64,000 bases of DNA. Origin: Paralvinella palmiformis (lineage: Eukaryota > Annelida > Polychaeta > Terebellida > Alvinellidae). The position numbers and the translations under genes were made by a program. Within the stretch, counting starts at the first letter, position 1; every line of letters begins with the position of its first letter. The notes below the pieces were generated by a model. It ran no database searches. It worked only from the letters and a program-made list of their open reading frames with translations, and had not been told where the DNA came from. The stretch covers positions 2,411,001-2,475,000 of the forward strand of contig JAODUP010000012.1 of NCBI GenBank assembly GCA_025642065.1, written 5' to 3'. This document shows, piece by piece, positions 9,901-24,030 of the stretch.

Positions 9901-11164
9901 TTAATCATTCATATTATAATATTGTTGTTGATTACTTCGAATGTCACTTATCCTCTTAACAGTCAGGTCTGATATGACATTATACGCTATATATCGTGTC
10001 TTCCCGCTCTATTGTTCAGTTAACAACAAACAACAACTGACAGGTTAACATTCCCAGACAACTGTGAAGTCATGGAAAACCTACCATTACTATGTTCGTC
10101 CGATGCAGCAATATACCGATACTGATTTATAAAACTGAACATTAATATTCAACGGAGAACATCAATATTAATTATATAAAGTCAATACTTTTATTCAAAT
10201 CAATTACAGCAACATATAAATATAAGTCTTATTCAACGTTATTGTATTCCTTTAAACCAACCAACCAACCAATCAATCAACTATATTATAACGAATGAAA
10301 GGGTAATTCAATGCAATATGGTAACATATTGACCTAATATAGATGTTTTAAAGGTGATATCACTCAGTGTAAAATAACTACAAAAGATAATGTTCTCGCC
10401 TGAAAGATGACCAATCTGTATGATAACACAGATCAAGAATCCAGTTGGTTATCTAAATAAAGTCCTTAGAACAGTAATACAATAAGGTTTTTATTAGAAC
10501 CAATTTGTTAACTTCACCTGTATGCCAACTTTCTCTTCGTTTCCCTTTGAGTTTTAATTAGCCAATGTGTTGCGTATTACAAACCTTTGATGAACGTTCC
10601 GGCGACATATGGCGAAGGTTCTGTTAAATGTTCCAGAAATACATCATAGGGATGTGTGTAGTGGGAGATATAACGGCGTAGACAGCATCGGGATTAATGG
10701 GTTTAGCGATATATAGCAGCGTTTGGCATTAAGGATGTCGATAAACTAGCACAGGTATGTAGGGAAGGATTATAATTTTAAACTAATAATGGATTTGTGT
10801 TTGATATTTTTTGTAGGCTCACATTCGGTCAACATTTAACAAAATCTTTATTATTATGGAGAAATGTACTGAACAATATCCCGATGTAAGATCTAGACTG
10901 ATATATTTTGTTTTATTGTTTGTTTGTTTATACTTTTATGTTAGACGACGATTCAGAATACATAATCCCATACAATATCGGCTACACAATGAACTGATAG
11001 TTTATAATATTCAACAATTTATCTCAAGATAAAAACATTGTGTCAATTTGTATTATGCTCGTTTTAATGGGAAATGCTGAGAACCTTGTATGACCAACGT
11101 TTCCCGTGGGGAGCATGTCAATGCTAGCTGGTGTCCCATACAAAAGGGTTATAATCGATAGTTG

Positions 11165-11165
<1 letters not shown>
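9901..11165. other. AT-rich non-coding stretch
   Basis: Nothing recognised beyond a short (CCAA)n/(CAAT)n run near 10256-10280. The 5' part of the LINE, with its endonuclease, would lie here if present, but I do not see it. Confidence 0.35.

Positions 11166-11222
<57 letters not shown>
11166..11222. repeat. (TA)n microsatellite
   Basis: Pure alternating TA. Confidence 0.95.
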
Positions 11223-11224
<2 letters not shown>

Positions 11225-11619
11225 AGGCAGTCACGACATTCTTGCTCATTGTTTGGAAATTGTTCGGTTAATGTGTCAAGTTGTGGACACGACAAGCTAT
11301 TTCGAGCTACAGGTTCTCTGTGAACTTCATATCAGCTGAACAGGCAGACCAAAAGAAACACAATCAACGTTCTTTTACGGGATTAATATAATTACCGTAC
11401 GCGTTTGATCGGTTAGGACATTGCCATCTTGGTAAACAAAGTTTTTTTAAAACACCTCATAAGGTAATAGTAACATTATATCCTCTCGGGTTCCGCCTGT
11501 ACTTGTCCTGATATGACTTGCCTTCAAGAACGATGAGTTCACGTTTTCCTGCTGTATGGAATGTGACTGATGAAGCTCCTTCAGTCAGCCTTTGGCAGCG
11601 TTTCCCTTCGGTAGTTTTG

Positions 11620-11775
11620 GGGGGCACCTCAGTGGTTGAACTGTTGGCCACAGATCTCCATCACCTGGGTTGAAATATCGTCTGAGGATTGTTTCATCTT
11701 TCACTTCGCCTCATTACCTTTGCAGGTCGCTCGCCCCATTTAACCTAACATGTGCACAAAACTGGACAGATTCTT
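11620..11775 (+). mobile_element. SINE family 1, diverged copy
   Basis: The head cctcagtggttgaactg is followed by the family body words GTTTCATCTTTCACTTCG, CATTACCTTTGCAGGTCGCTC and CCCATTTAACCTAACATGTG. B box is degraded. Confidence 0.8.
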
Positions 11776-11848
11776 GTGTGATATTGTAAATGGTAGCAAT
11801 AACACATTATTGTCGCCTCTGACTGATAAACCATAATTTCGGCAATAA

Positions 11849-11849
<1 letters not shown>

Positions 11850-11914
<65 letters not shown>

Positions 11915-11935
11915 TATATATATATATATATATAT
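11850..11935. repeat. (TA)n microsatellite
   Basis: TA run with one AAAA interruption. Confidence 0.95.
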
Positions 11936-12519
11936 GGTAATTTATACTGCGCTCCGAATCATAGTTTCATATTTGCATACAGTTACATGGAAGTATGATT
12001 GAAATAATTAATATATGTACAAATATATTTCTCAATACAGTGTGCATATGTTAAATTATAGGGCACTACTGATAATGGTGAAGATGATGATGATGATGAA
12101 AAGTACAATTATAATGTAAATTTAATCAATCAAAATGTTCAACATTAAGTGTTAAGTTCTTAGATAAACAAAGGCAGCAGTATTATATAGTTATAAATCA
12201 ATAGCGGGATTTCCATGTATATTATTGGATATTTTATAGATAGCGTTTATAGATCGTGTTCTCTTTATTATTATTATTGAATATGATGAATAAGCTAATG
12301 CCATGATGATATGAGATATTTGTGTACGTGTGTTTGATTAAACTGTTTTAAATATGTGTAGTATAGTTGGGTCTCTTCGGCCCAGAAAAAATACCAAAAA
12401 AATAAATAAACAAAAATCAGGAGCAATGGATCCAATTATCAACACCTTAACACTAAAAGATTAAAAATTTATCAATGCATAAATAATAAACACATACTTC
12501 CGCCGTAATCTCTATTAGA
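11936..12519. other. AT-rich non-coding stretch
   Basis: Contains a short (GAT)n run near 12080-12098; nothing else. Confidence 0.35.
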
Positions 12520-12850
12520 GTATTGCTGCAGATCACACTTGAATGGTGTGTTTAGTTTCAGATCACAAAGTTGATGTCAAGGGCTCAAATTCAGACACAG
12601 TCAATGGCCCTAATATCGACCACCATTTCCTAGTTACTGTCAACAACCTGAAATAGCCAGCACTTCTTAATGAATTGTCATTTAAATGGCTTCCTTATTA
12701 ATCAAGACAAAACAGTAATTCCAGTTGGCCAATATTTTAACCTGCTTGAGCAAAACGTGAACTCTACATATTTTCATAGTGCTGCATTTTAATAGAATTA
12801 TCTCAAATAAGGAAGAATTGCTCTATTAAACTTATTCATCCTTTGTAGAT
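12520..12850 (+). pseudogene. Possible second LINE reverse-transcriptase remnant
   Basis: A short plus-strand block near 12690-12730 reads NGFLINQDKTVIPVG, which resembles the NFLQLNQDKTE.LV.G block downstream of YADD in CR1/L2 enzymes. Weaker matching text lies before it (an S.SDTV...  stretch) and after it (an ISQIRKN-like stretch), in shifting frames with stops. This is an unaligned impression and may be chance. Confidence 0.25.
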
Positions 12851-13593
12851 ATACATCGGCCACGAAATAAAAATTTGTGAATTAAATTGCGTAGAAATTT
12901 AAAACAGATCTATATCATTATATTTCCTAAACGCAAACAGCGAAAAGTGAGGGATCGATATTGTGTATTAATATATATTTTAGTTCCCCAATTCCGACCA
13001 TCCAGGTTCGGGTGTCAACCCAAAGTCAAAGACATATTTGGCTGAAACAAACATTTATTTAGAATCACAGACACTTTATAAACATGTAGAATAATTAGAA
13101 AAAAAATAACAATTGGTCATTTAGAATCTACGTCGTTCATCATGTCCCATAAACGATAATTGTTAAGTGAATACGACGACTTGGGGGGGAATATTTAAAA
13201 ATGCCAAGTTGGACACTCGATGTGTTTTCCCTCACTGTTATAGAGGGAACAATTAAGGCCAATGACATCTTTTGTTGCTGACATCATATTTAGCTGTCCC
13301 GGAGGAGTCCAGTTGTTAGTTATACTGAGTATAATGCCATACGGTCGAAATTTGGGCCTGAGCGATATTAGGTTCCAATGCTTTAACGGAAAATACCGGT
13401 TATTACCATTTACAGGAATAGTGTATTAAAAGTTATATTATTATCTATGTTTATCAGTTAGTAACATTCACTCGAGTCTGTCCTTCTCCTTTTCTGGGAT
13501 ATTATTATATCCCTCCCCCCTTCGGTCCCACATCAGCAGAGATCAGTCATAAATGGATTAGATAGGAAATACGCTTTGGTATGATAATATACA
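12851..13593. other. AT-rich non-coding stretch
   Basis: No gene or repeat family recognised. Confidence 0.3.
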
Positions 13594-13637
13594 CAAAGTG
13601 TGTATTATAATATACACTTTATATAATACACACTTTG
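13594..13637. repeat. Perfect 16-bp inverted repeat (hairpin)
   Basis: Caaagtgtgtattata at 13594-13609 is the exact reverse complement of 13622-13637, with a 12-base loop. It is AT-rich and lacks a following T-run. It may be a fold-back remnant; a function is not implied. Confidence 0.7.
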
Positions 13638-15757
13638 GTGACAGCGTGCGATATTAAACATAGAACGTATATGAAAGTTAATGGTTCCTGCAGTTTTTTA
13701 TTAAAAATCTCATCAAATGGGAACAATTGTTGAGTTAGAAAACAATCAGAACATCCACTCAGCGTAAGTCAATAATAATATATTAGGATCAATTCTTCAC
13801 TTCTCTCATATTTCGATAAACTGAATGCATCATCTCCATCTTCTTCGTTTAATCATCACGCACTAAATAAAATATTTAATATGAAATCATACATAATTAT
13901 AAGCAATAGCAAATAAAGTCCTAACGTTTTGAACAAAATTATAATTAAAATAAAACAATTTTTAAAACAAATTCAACAAAACAATATCGTTTCTTACTAA
14001 AATTCAATCGAAGACAAATTTTCGTTTATGCGTCATGGTGACAGACACAATTGACAGACGGTAAACTGGCGCAACTAATTTCTAAAAGACATATTCCAAA
14101 GCCGTAAATCATAGAAGTATTGTATATAAATTAAATTTTGTTATAACATTTCCAGAACTAGTAGATCATATACTTGTTTTATGCTGTTATGACAATTATG
14201 GCAAATGTTTTTCCCAGTCTGATATCTTGAATGCCGACTGTTTGTTCGACTGTTTTGAGAGTTTTGCTTTTCTTTGTTCCCGGGAGTTTAAGATTAACCA
14301 ATTATCAGATGCATATAAATAACATATATATGTGTGTATTAAAATGTCATTATTTAAATAATGTTTTATTAAAAATAATTAGCTTTAATTAAAGCTACCT
14401 ACATTCGGTAAATTTAAAAAAATCGTTCTTTTACACTTCAAAGTTTGGCATGTTTATCAAAAATTTGCCGGCACATAAAGAAATTCCCACCTCCCCTGTA
14501 AGAAAAGCAACTTATAGGATAAACTTTGACTGACACGTTATGATAAACTGTCATCCCATATCCATAGTCTAAATTCTGAAACAAAAATCACCCCCATAAG
14601 AATTACAGAAACTGTAGCTTTTCACTTTAAGATCTATTTAGAGATTTACTGATTAAGAGACATTTTAAATAATAGTCGTGTTTTTTATCGAATAGATAGA
14701 ACCTTTAGTGTGCTCATCTTATTTCGCATTCATTTCTTAACGCGTTCACATTTGTATGGGAAGAAAAATAAATAGGCCTGTGACCTGAAATCTAGTAACC
14801 CGATAATATACGACTGTATTACATAAAAAAGTTAGCTGTCGTTTTATTTTTGAAGGCGGAAGTTTTGTTTTTAAGGTTCAGAGTCCGATTAAAGAAAAGA
14901 TCTAAATGTTTATGCCGTTTAAGTCTATCTGTTATTTAATTTTCTCTTGAAAATAAAAGAAAAGACTAACAAAACCAAATGTCAGTCGTTCGGTTAAGAT
15001 CCGGTCTGATCATGATCTTTTATCGAGTGCCAAATGCCGTGGCACAAAGACTCGCCCAGAGTGTTTACGATTTTCATTCATCACCGAATCACCTGGTATC
15101 TCCGGAAGACAAAGCCTGCCTTCAGCCCAATAAATCAGGCACGCATCAGAGAGGTCAGCACCGTGAGAAGGTTGTTGATTGAATATTGTTTTATCAGTTC
15201 TCCAATCGCATTAAGCTTCGGCTTTTCTCTATTCCCGAATTCGCTATCCGAATAACGAAGGTTATATTGACCCGATCTAGAGGTTTATTGTCAATAAAAT
15301 TATACATTATTAGCTGATTCTGTTTGGTAATAAACTGTTTTATGGGCGTTTTTTTTATATAGCGGTCGTCCATTTTTATCGTCCTACCAATAAACCGCAC
15401 CGGATTTCTTCATTCGCTTTCTATGTCCACTTTTATTATGGAGGAAATACACCCCACGACGATCCCATGCACTATATTTACCTCTAACCAAGTCACTAGT
15501 GAAGAACACGGATCTTTAATCTATTTTGAAGAATGGGAAGGGAAATTTAAGCAATCTTCCCTCTCCCCGGATTTGACCAGTCCTCAGTCTTCGTACGTCG
15601 CATCCCCCGCTACTATCAGTGTTTGTTACCTAAACACATCATAACAATACACTATTGTAGTAACTACTTTCAAATCAGAATCCAATCAATCAGAATCAGT
15701 TAGAATTAGTTTTTGTACGGTTTTATTGTTGTTTTCTTGCCGAAGATACCGTTGGAG
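13638..15757. other. AT-rich non-coding stretch
   Basis: Several frames of 60-75 codons occur (for example 14979-15182 and 15423-15644). None has a recognised domain or codon pattern. Confidence 0.3.
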
Positions 15758-15835
15758 TATTAGTAGTAGTAATAGTAGTATTGATAGTAGTAGTAATAGT
15801 AATAGTTGTAGTAATAGTATTACTAGTAATGTGAC

Positions 15836-15887
<52 letters not shown>

Positions 15888-15888
15888 G
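15758..15888. repeat. (AGT)n followed by (TTA)n
   Basis: About 75 bp of AGT/AAT triplets lead into 50 bp of pure TTA. Confidence 0.95.
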
Positions 15889-16677
15889 AAGTTCTCAGCC
15901 TATATAATTAATTCCATATGTTTTATATTCATCAGTAACATTGTTTATGGAAATAAACGGTAAAAACGTTGTTTACATCTGACGAAGTAAAGTAACAACA
16001 AATATGTATCTTTTTATAAGCGATATACAAGGATGTAATAAGTTATTGTATTGGTGAGCTACAGAGTCAAGTTCTTAGTAAAAGATACAAAGTTCAAACA
16101 TAATAAGGAACCACTGAGAACGACGAGAACGTCAATAACACGGGAACGACGTGACCTTGAGTAAACAAGACAAACGAGAATGAAACAATCACAGAAAGGT
16201 CGTAATTCGATGTCAGGTAAAACATAAACACAGCGTAACATACATTGTTTACAATAAGCGTGAAAGAGTTCGATCTATAATACTAATAATTATTATATAA
16301 TTGTCATGGAATGATATAATAATGTTAAACAGTTTACAGCAACAACAAATTTATACGACTGAACATTCCCTTAGAATAACCGTTTGGCCAAACGCAGCAG
16401 ACATGTTCATTGTTTGTTTTGACAGCTGCAGCAGACCAGAAGACAACTGTTTGACTTCTTAAGACGAGATTTCTCCGACATTCGTTCTGACCTAAATAGA
16501 TAACCAGATAAAGAATAACAGGATACTGTAATCTTGGCATTGGTTCCGGGTGAAATTTAAAATCCAGTAAAACATATTTACCTGTACAGGTGTATTTATT
16601 TATTTATTTATCCGTTTATTTATTCATGTATGTTATTCACCGTAAGCGTTATCCTCCTGTCAGTCTCGTTTTAATAT

Positions 16678-17065
16678 CGTATTAGTTCTATTTTATTCAA
16701 TATAGTACAGTTATGAACATTTCAAATTTCCATATTAGGATAACGGTACAAAGCCTAATGTAAGAAAATTGCTAAGATTAATATTTAATCAATGAAAATA
16801 CCAAACACAGACACGTACATGCATGCACAATAAAAACACACACACACGCGCGCAACCAAACACAAAATGACATCATCGTATATTCATGTGCCTGTGCCTT
16901 ATTATACGTATTAGTTCTATTTTATTCAATATAGTACAGTTATGAACATTTCAAATTTCCATATTAGGATAACGGTAGAAAGCCTAATGTAAGAAAATTG
17001 CTAAGGTTAATATTTAATCAATGAAAAAAAAATACCAAACACAGACACGTACATGTACACATGCG
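16678..17065. repeat. Tandem duplication, ~229-bp spacing, two copies
   Basis: 16678-16830 and 16907-17065 share about 145 bp at near identity, beginning cgtattagttctatt and ending in aataccaaacacagacacgt. The second copy has six extra A residues. A CA-rich spacer separates them. Confidence 0.9.
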
Positions 17066-17080
17066 CATGCACACATAAGT

Positions 17081-17138
17081 AACACACACACACGCAGGGA
17101 CACACACACACACACGAACACATAACACACACACATGA

Positions 17139-17171
<33 letters not shown>

Positions 17172-17179
17172 CACACACA
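17081..17179. repeat. (CA)n microsatellite
   Basis: Interrupted CA run ending in a short (GA)n. Confidence 0.95.
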
Positions 17180-18766
17180 AAGAGAGAGCTTGTGAAACGA
17201 AAAACAAATAAATTCTGTTACGAAATATAACATTTATAGTTTTTCGCTTAGCAGATACCTTATTTATAAAAAAACAAACATTAAACATATATAACAGCAA
17301 CATTAAATTGCAATATTTCTTAGTAATACACGTATTCAACATTTAACACCTTTGATGCTACTGTCATGAATTTGGTTACAATAATAAAGAAAATTACTTC
17401 TAAGCTGCTACCAATATAGTGTAGTTATAGTATAATGATCAGGAACGTGCTTTATTCATAATGAACTAGTGTCTTGAAATCTTAACCAACTTCTTTTGGC
17501 TGAGGATAGTTGAGTGTATTTTCTTTATTACTTTCTTTATCAACTGGCATGCTCGCTAGTTTTCTTTTTCTAAACCAACTAAGTTTATTAATTTTTCTAT
17601 TAAACACATTATCTCAAAGTGCCGACTTCATTAAGATAATACATCGTAGAATCCACGCCTAATATAGTGATTTCTTGTGTTTATTATCTAGAAGATAAAA
17701 TATTGAAACATTTTTGACAGATTTCTAAAGTCAATTAATATAGTCATTTCGGTTTGTTTTCCCATTCATTAGTTAATTCACTCCCATTGTATACATCAGT
17801 TTGACTTTATATTTATGGATAATTTGTTATTTAGAACTGTTATAAGAATGCCACGCTGATAGACGATAGGACAAAGTTTTCAAATTGAAATTCGCGAGCT
17901 GTTTTCCAGAAACCACAACGTAGTTTATATATAATTAAAATATTCTTTATGAATGATATCTGTACGTTATAAAATAATCTTTCTAACATCTAACAAAACT
18001 AAACAAATATAAAATCCTCTCTATAATTATTGACAGGTAAGAATGATGGCACGACTTTTGTAATTGACATATCATATAAGGTGGATTTCTCAATTAACAA
18101 TATTTTTATAATAACATTATTATCGGAAAAGTATCCCTTTCCAAGTATTCGTACACAATTTAGTATTATATATTGTCTTATGGGATTATGATATATAGAA
18201 TGTATTATCTATTCCCCAGAAGGTTACTGCATGCTGTCCTTACCTACCTTTATTATTATTATTATTTTCTTTGGTTCTCTGTTATTTCATTTAGTATCCT
18301 ACAAATATGTTACTTACAAACAAGTTACTTTTCTGTTATTAAAATTTAGTGTTGTATTAATCGATATGTTCTTATATTGTTATTTAGTGGGTACTAATTT
18401 TCAAAGATGTATGTAAATAGTTCCTTTTTTAAAAGACATTAAGTTAGTTAGTTAATTAGTTAATTAGTTAGTTAGTTAGTTTGTTTATTTCACAATTTTC
18501 ATTTACAAAGGTTTGCTCATAGACGATATTAAATTTCTTAAAGGTAACAATTTATCAGGAGATTGAGGGACCAATATAGCCTATTGGCCCCTGAACAAAT
18601 ACATATAATCACAAAATACATGTACAATTGTAAATATTAATATATTCTCCGCAAAACTTATTGTAGGTCATGTTATCCTAATTATTCTATATACGATTCT
18701 AAAAAAGACACGAAAAGTAATTTGCTCATCCAGCCATTCTCCGTGTGTCATTTTCTTTACAGAAGC
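17180..18766. other. AT-rich non-coding stretch
   Basis: A (TTAG)n patch lies at about 18440-18482. The block after it (18500-18600) looks like the 3' end of a degraded transposable element, but I cannot classify it. Confidence 0.3.
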
Positions 18767-18870
18767 CGTGTGTGTGTATGTGTGTGCGTGTGTATGTGTG
18801 TGTGTGTATGTGTGTGTATGTGTGTGTGTGTGTGTGTGTTTGTGTGTGTTTGTGTGTGTCTGTGTGTGTG
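18767..18870. repeat. (TG)n microsatellite
   Basis: TG run with scattered A, C and T interruptions. Confidence 0.95.
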
Positions 18871-21800
18871 CTCTATACAAACCTGAAATAACTATCCTCG
18901 TTTAGCTCAAACTAAAGACAGGACTTTGTTAATGTATTGCACATATTACTTTTAAACAATTTTAACGTCTACATTTAAAATATAGTTAAACTAATTTTCT
19001 TTCTTATTATAGTCTGAAGATCCTATGCATGTATTAGGTTTAATTTAAATTTCAAATTCCTGTGAATTGGTCGTATTCTATTATTCGGGATCAATAGTAA
19101 AGGAGCGAGATAAATGTTTGGAATGATATATTTACTGGTCAGCCATTTTACCATCATAACGGAGCCATTAAAGAATTTGGCAAAATGGTAGAATTCATAT
19201 TTCGTACTGGTATGTCTACTGCTTTATCTATATGTGTCTGCATACATGTCTGTATGCGTGCATGTTAACAGCGTATTAGCAGAGAATCATAAATCATCAA
19301 TACTACCTCTTACGATTCATCAGGGACATTCTTACGTGTTCCTGCGTGATAGTGGATGTGTATATGAGGTTCTCGCATCCTTCCATGGCTGTATCTCATC
19401 AGATGGTCTATCATCTCGTATTAGAGTTGATTCGTATGTACATTCCTGTTCTCGATTTGCGCAGTAAATCTGTTGTAGCCTCTTAAACCCGCCGAATGTC
19501 GTTTATCAAAACTTTAATATTTGAGTTTGTTTGCGTGTATGTGAAGATGTGTTTGTGTAGCAGACAAACTTCAATGATCTGGTGATCTGCTGTAAACATC
19601 TGTCTCGGCGATGGAAGTCTGATTTGGTTCCGATCAGTTTTCACACTCAGTCATATTAAAAATTAAAATATTAAAATATTTTAGTTATCAAAATGTACGC
19701 TCTCTGCCCATCATGTTTTGGGAATCCAGATTCTAGTATCCCATTCACGGCCGCCAAAGGATTGAACTGACTTTGTGTTTGCAGTTTATTCACTTGGGGC
19801 CGACGATTCAACAAAGGATAATAAACAGCTATGGCTCCTGAACTGTACTCTCGTACACAGCCTAATATTCCCACAGTGTATTCAATCGATTGGTACTTAA
19901 TTGAATTGCTGAAGGTACAATTTAAGGATTCTAATGACAACGTCGATGAGGAGACTTATCGAAGGTGCCGTCCATTAAATCCATAAACAAAACAAACACT
20001 CATTGAACTTCGGATGCCGACATTGCAAGAAGACCCGATTAGAACGAACAGGAATTCGATCAACACAATAATGGTTGATCCTGAACAAAATCTTAACACA
20101 TATTTACTAGCACACACCAGTGTTGTGAACACTCGAATGCGTCAACTCGGTTTAGATGATATTACCATGACGATCCTTTACAAGAGAGCCCTTTGACCAA
20201 AGACGTCCATTTAAATGGCATAAGTGCACATGTCATCAGAAAATTGACACCGGAGATCAACCAGCACACGCGATCCGCAGTTGATCCCCCCACCACGGCT
20301 ACCTGGGTAGGTAGTAAATGTCCTCCTACAATTAAAGGCTTCGGGCTTATCGTCTAATTTTACTAAGAGATCAACTCTTTCTCCACAGCTCCCTAGTGAG
20401 CGGAATGCTGAAGATAAACAAAACACTCGCCGATGATACTCACCATTCCTTCGGTTGCTGACACAACTTCGGATAGAGAGGTTCCCCCTCTTGGCATCCC
20501 TCTCCCCCCCCCCATCCTCCTGATCTGGTTAAGCGTTCCCGACTCGGAATAGTCGTATCAGTGTCCGAGTTAGCTCACTCTATCGTCTCCCTTATTTGCA
20601 TGTTATGAATGTTTAATAAGACTGCTGAGGCTATCCAGAATTGTGGACACACCTAAAAGCGGACTGGATGCACCGATAACCCACCCCGGCTACGATGTGT
20701 GTATATTGCACAGTGTGCCGTGATGAGGGGGAGGGGGCGGATTAAATCGAGCCCCGCACTGACAATGGTCGGATGACAATTAGGGGTTACACGAAAGGCA
20801 GGCGGCTTCATTGGGCATTCATGACCCGGGATATAGATGACCGTGGCGTAGTGCACCCGAGAGGATCCCCGTGTATTGGCCGCGATACGACCCGAACCAT
20901 CCGAGTCAATTTTGGGGCAAATTGCTCGCGAAGTGTGTGCGCGCGATGCCAGGTGGCGCGTAAAGGGCCAGATGTTAGGGCAGTTCGTTTACCTAACATC
21001 GTCCGTCGCATTGCTCAGGCTATGACTTATGTCACTCGCTATGTAGGTCAGCGTTGACGGGGGTGGCGGGGCGGCGGGGAGTAGGGGGGGATCCTGTGGG
21101 CATCTTCCTCCTTCAAAATAGCAATCTTCTTTCGTCCCTCGACCTGTCACTTCGTTAGAGGCGTTAGGGCTCCGAGTCGGTAGGGGCCGTCAGCAGGACA
21201 TATAAAGTATTTTGCTACCATGACAACGCACTCAACAACGTTTTTGACCTGAATCACGTGGTTAGCCAGGCCCTGTGTGGGTTCGGCAAGGAGAAACACC
21301 GTCGGAAACCTCCCCTCTACCTCAGCCTAAGTCTACGTCTTCCCTATGTCCTCTATCCCTCTCACATCGAAGAGGAAATACAGCCACCATAAATATGAAC
21401 CGTTCTCATGTGATCTACTCAGGCCAGTAGCAACGACATCGAATGCTAATTTGGGATTTCGTGGGAATCGGTATTAACAGATTGCCGCCATAAACCGTAA
21501 CGCTTCGGGATAACCGGGGGTCGGTTCACTTCCGGTCAGACGGCAGCCTGTCGTAAAGTTTGATCGTCGGGTCGTTAATTGAACTATTCCATTACAGCGA
21601 GGTGCTAAAACGGAATTTTGGCCCTCACAATAAAAAAAGGTATCATAACAAACACACATTGCCTGGAGTACATACAGTTGATTTATGGAAGAATGGAAAA
21701 AAAGGACATGGAGTGGATTATTAAATGCGCATTCGTTCTAAAATCTAAAGTAAGAGTAAGGCAATACTGGGTTTACATAGCCACCTTTTCTACACGAGAG

Positions 21801-23871
21801 CGATCAACTTGTTTATCTTGACTCTATAACCCATCTGTGAATCGACGAAGCTCTTCATTTATCGCTCACTGACAAGAGTGAACACCATATACGACATTAG
21901 TTTCACGAATAGTGACAGCAAATATATTAGGCATCGCCAGAACCGCCGAAGGACTCGATAATACAAATTTCCATCAAGGCTAAGATTCACCATTCCGACT
22001 AGTCGACCAGACCGGCAGCTTTCTTATCGGGCTCCGACCAATCTATCACCGTATTAGTCGATGTATCACTCCCACGTTTGTTATAGTTTCATGCATAATT
22101 CATCGTCGCGTACGTCGTGTCATATTTTACTCACAACCATCTAGTTCACGTGAACGTCGACATAATCCGACGTCGATGTTTAAAGGGAAGTACGCCGACG
22201 GCAGGTGTGTGCTATAAAACCTCTCTTACGCTGATTGATAATGTAGGCTGGCTGAAGGGTTAATTCGACCTGAACTAATGAGCCATCGGTAGGGATGTTG
22301 GCCATCCCTGTGATCTGGTGAACAATGAAATGGTGATTGAGATGATTGGTCGGTTAGGAATGTACCCGAGGACACGGTGTAGAGCGGGAGAAACGGTGCA
22401 GGATTAGCCAGCAGATACTGTCCTTTCGAGAACTAAGTCGCTCGTCGCTGGCCACTGGTGGACTCTGGCGGAGATGAATTCCGGGAAATCAACCAGTCAA
22501 TCGCTGGATTCCGGACGGCGAACGAACGGGAACTCGGCTACGGACAGGTCAACGCACGATAAGCATTATGGGAGTCAATCAAGGGAAACAGCCTACAGAG
22601 CTGACCTCTACGGGACGTGCTCTCATTGGGTCTCCACTACTTTGGTCGCGAAGTCAACCTTCTTCCGGGTACCATATGCCAGCAGTACGGTCCATTTAAT
22701 CCGATCGTCTTATTCCACTTATCAACCTGCCATTTACTCGATCTGGCGACAGCCGCACGCTGCAGCTGTCGACCAGGCCATATTGCCATTGGAATATAGG
22801 CCATTCTAAGACATGGAGACGTCGCCCTGGTTCCATTCCATGCGCACATATCGCTCGGCCGATAGATGCTATCGCTGTCGTCCTTTTATCGCTCAAACCC
22901 TAATGTTCCGAATACGCTTCTTGCCTCTTGCGCTCTGCGGAGATACATCGACATCGAGGTCAGGCGAACGCTGGGAGAGATTAGTCTGGCCCTCGAAGAA
23001 CTCGGGATCGATGGGAAGTGATCCAGGCTGTAAGGAATTGGTAATGATAGGTGACGATCCGTCGAGCTGAGCTTCTATGCTCAGCCGGAAAGCAACCATC
23101 CATATATGCCGCGACCGGATCTGAAGGAGGTTAAAGTGCGCGTCTATGAGTAGTAATTAAAGTATAGTTGGACGGGAACAATACCACGTTTGCAACGAAG
23201 CTACTCTCGGGGTACTTACCTCGAGTAACAATGCGCTAGGTACACGCCTGTCGCCATTACGACAAAGAAGTGGATCTTGTACGACGAACGGCCTTGACAT
23301 TTACTGCGGCTGGCACTCGCATTGTGGGGCCTGGCTGCGTGGAGTGCGGCGGGCTTTGTATTCATCACGTCACTGTTGTGGGGACCGCTCAGTCGATAAC
23401 GATGTTATCTCGCCGACTCCAAGCATCCGCGCATACGGGACCCCACATTTGTCTCTTCTGCATTAAGATATCAGAGATAGTATTCCCGATATTCAATTAT
23501 CGCTCTAGACTCTCGCCATTACGATCCTAACACTCACATTATTACCAGCACAGATTTCTCCAACCAGATATTAACCTCAACTATTAGAATTGTGCCAGAG
23601 TGCATTAAATAAATCTAATTTTGATGGGTTGTCTTAAGTAAGGTTCTTTGTTTAAACCATCTTTTCATTTGTGAATACTTACATAGGGACATTGTAATTT
23701 GGAAAAATTATCCCAGCCAATAGATGGAGGGATCACAATCTGACCATCTACTATGTTGTTGTGGCATTATGGAAAGGATACCGAAGCCTGTATAAATGTT
23801 AGTCATGATACTAATTGTGTCTGTCCGTGAAAGAAAAACAACAACATTTTCGTATCAGGTATAGTCAGTTG
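18871..23871. other. Non-coding stretch; composition shifts to CpG-rich near 20 kb
   Basis: No frame here shows a recognised domain. The longest plus-strand frames (20773-21057 and 22474-22809) have no family features. From about 20 kb onward CG-containing words (CGATAA, GTCG, CCGA) become frequent, and TA/CA microsatellites stop until 29.9 kb. A C10 run is at 20504-20513. Confidence 0.4.
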
Positions 23872-24030
23872 TTTCCATGGTTAACTGGCAATGCGGTTAA
23901 CCACATAATCTAGCACCTGAGTTCAAATCCCGACGTAGCTATGAGTGAAGAGCGATTCATCTTTCAATTCGTTTGTAGGTCGGTCGCCCCATTTAGCCAA
24001 CCATCTGCACGAAATCGGCAGTAAATAGTA
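23872..24030 (+). mobile_element. SINE family 1, diverged copy
   Basis: The B box GAGTTCAAATCCCGACG is well kept. The body word GTCGGTCGCCCCATTTAGCCAACCATCTGCACGAAA follows in altered form; CATTACC is lost. Confidence 0.75.

Noticed and set aside
22474..22809. 111-codon plus-strand frame in the CpG-rich region
   Set aside because: Arginine/serine-rich low-information translation, overlapped by several other open frames; no family features.
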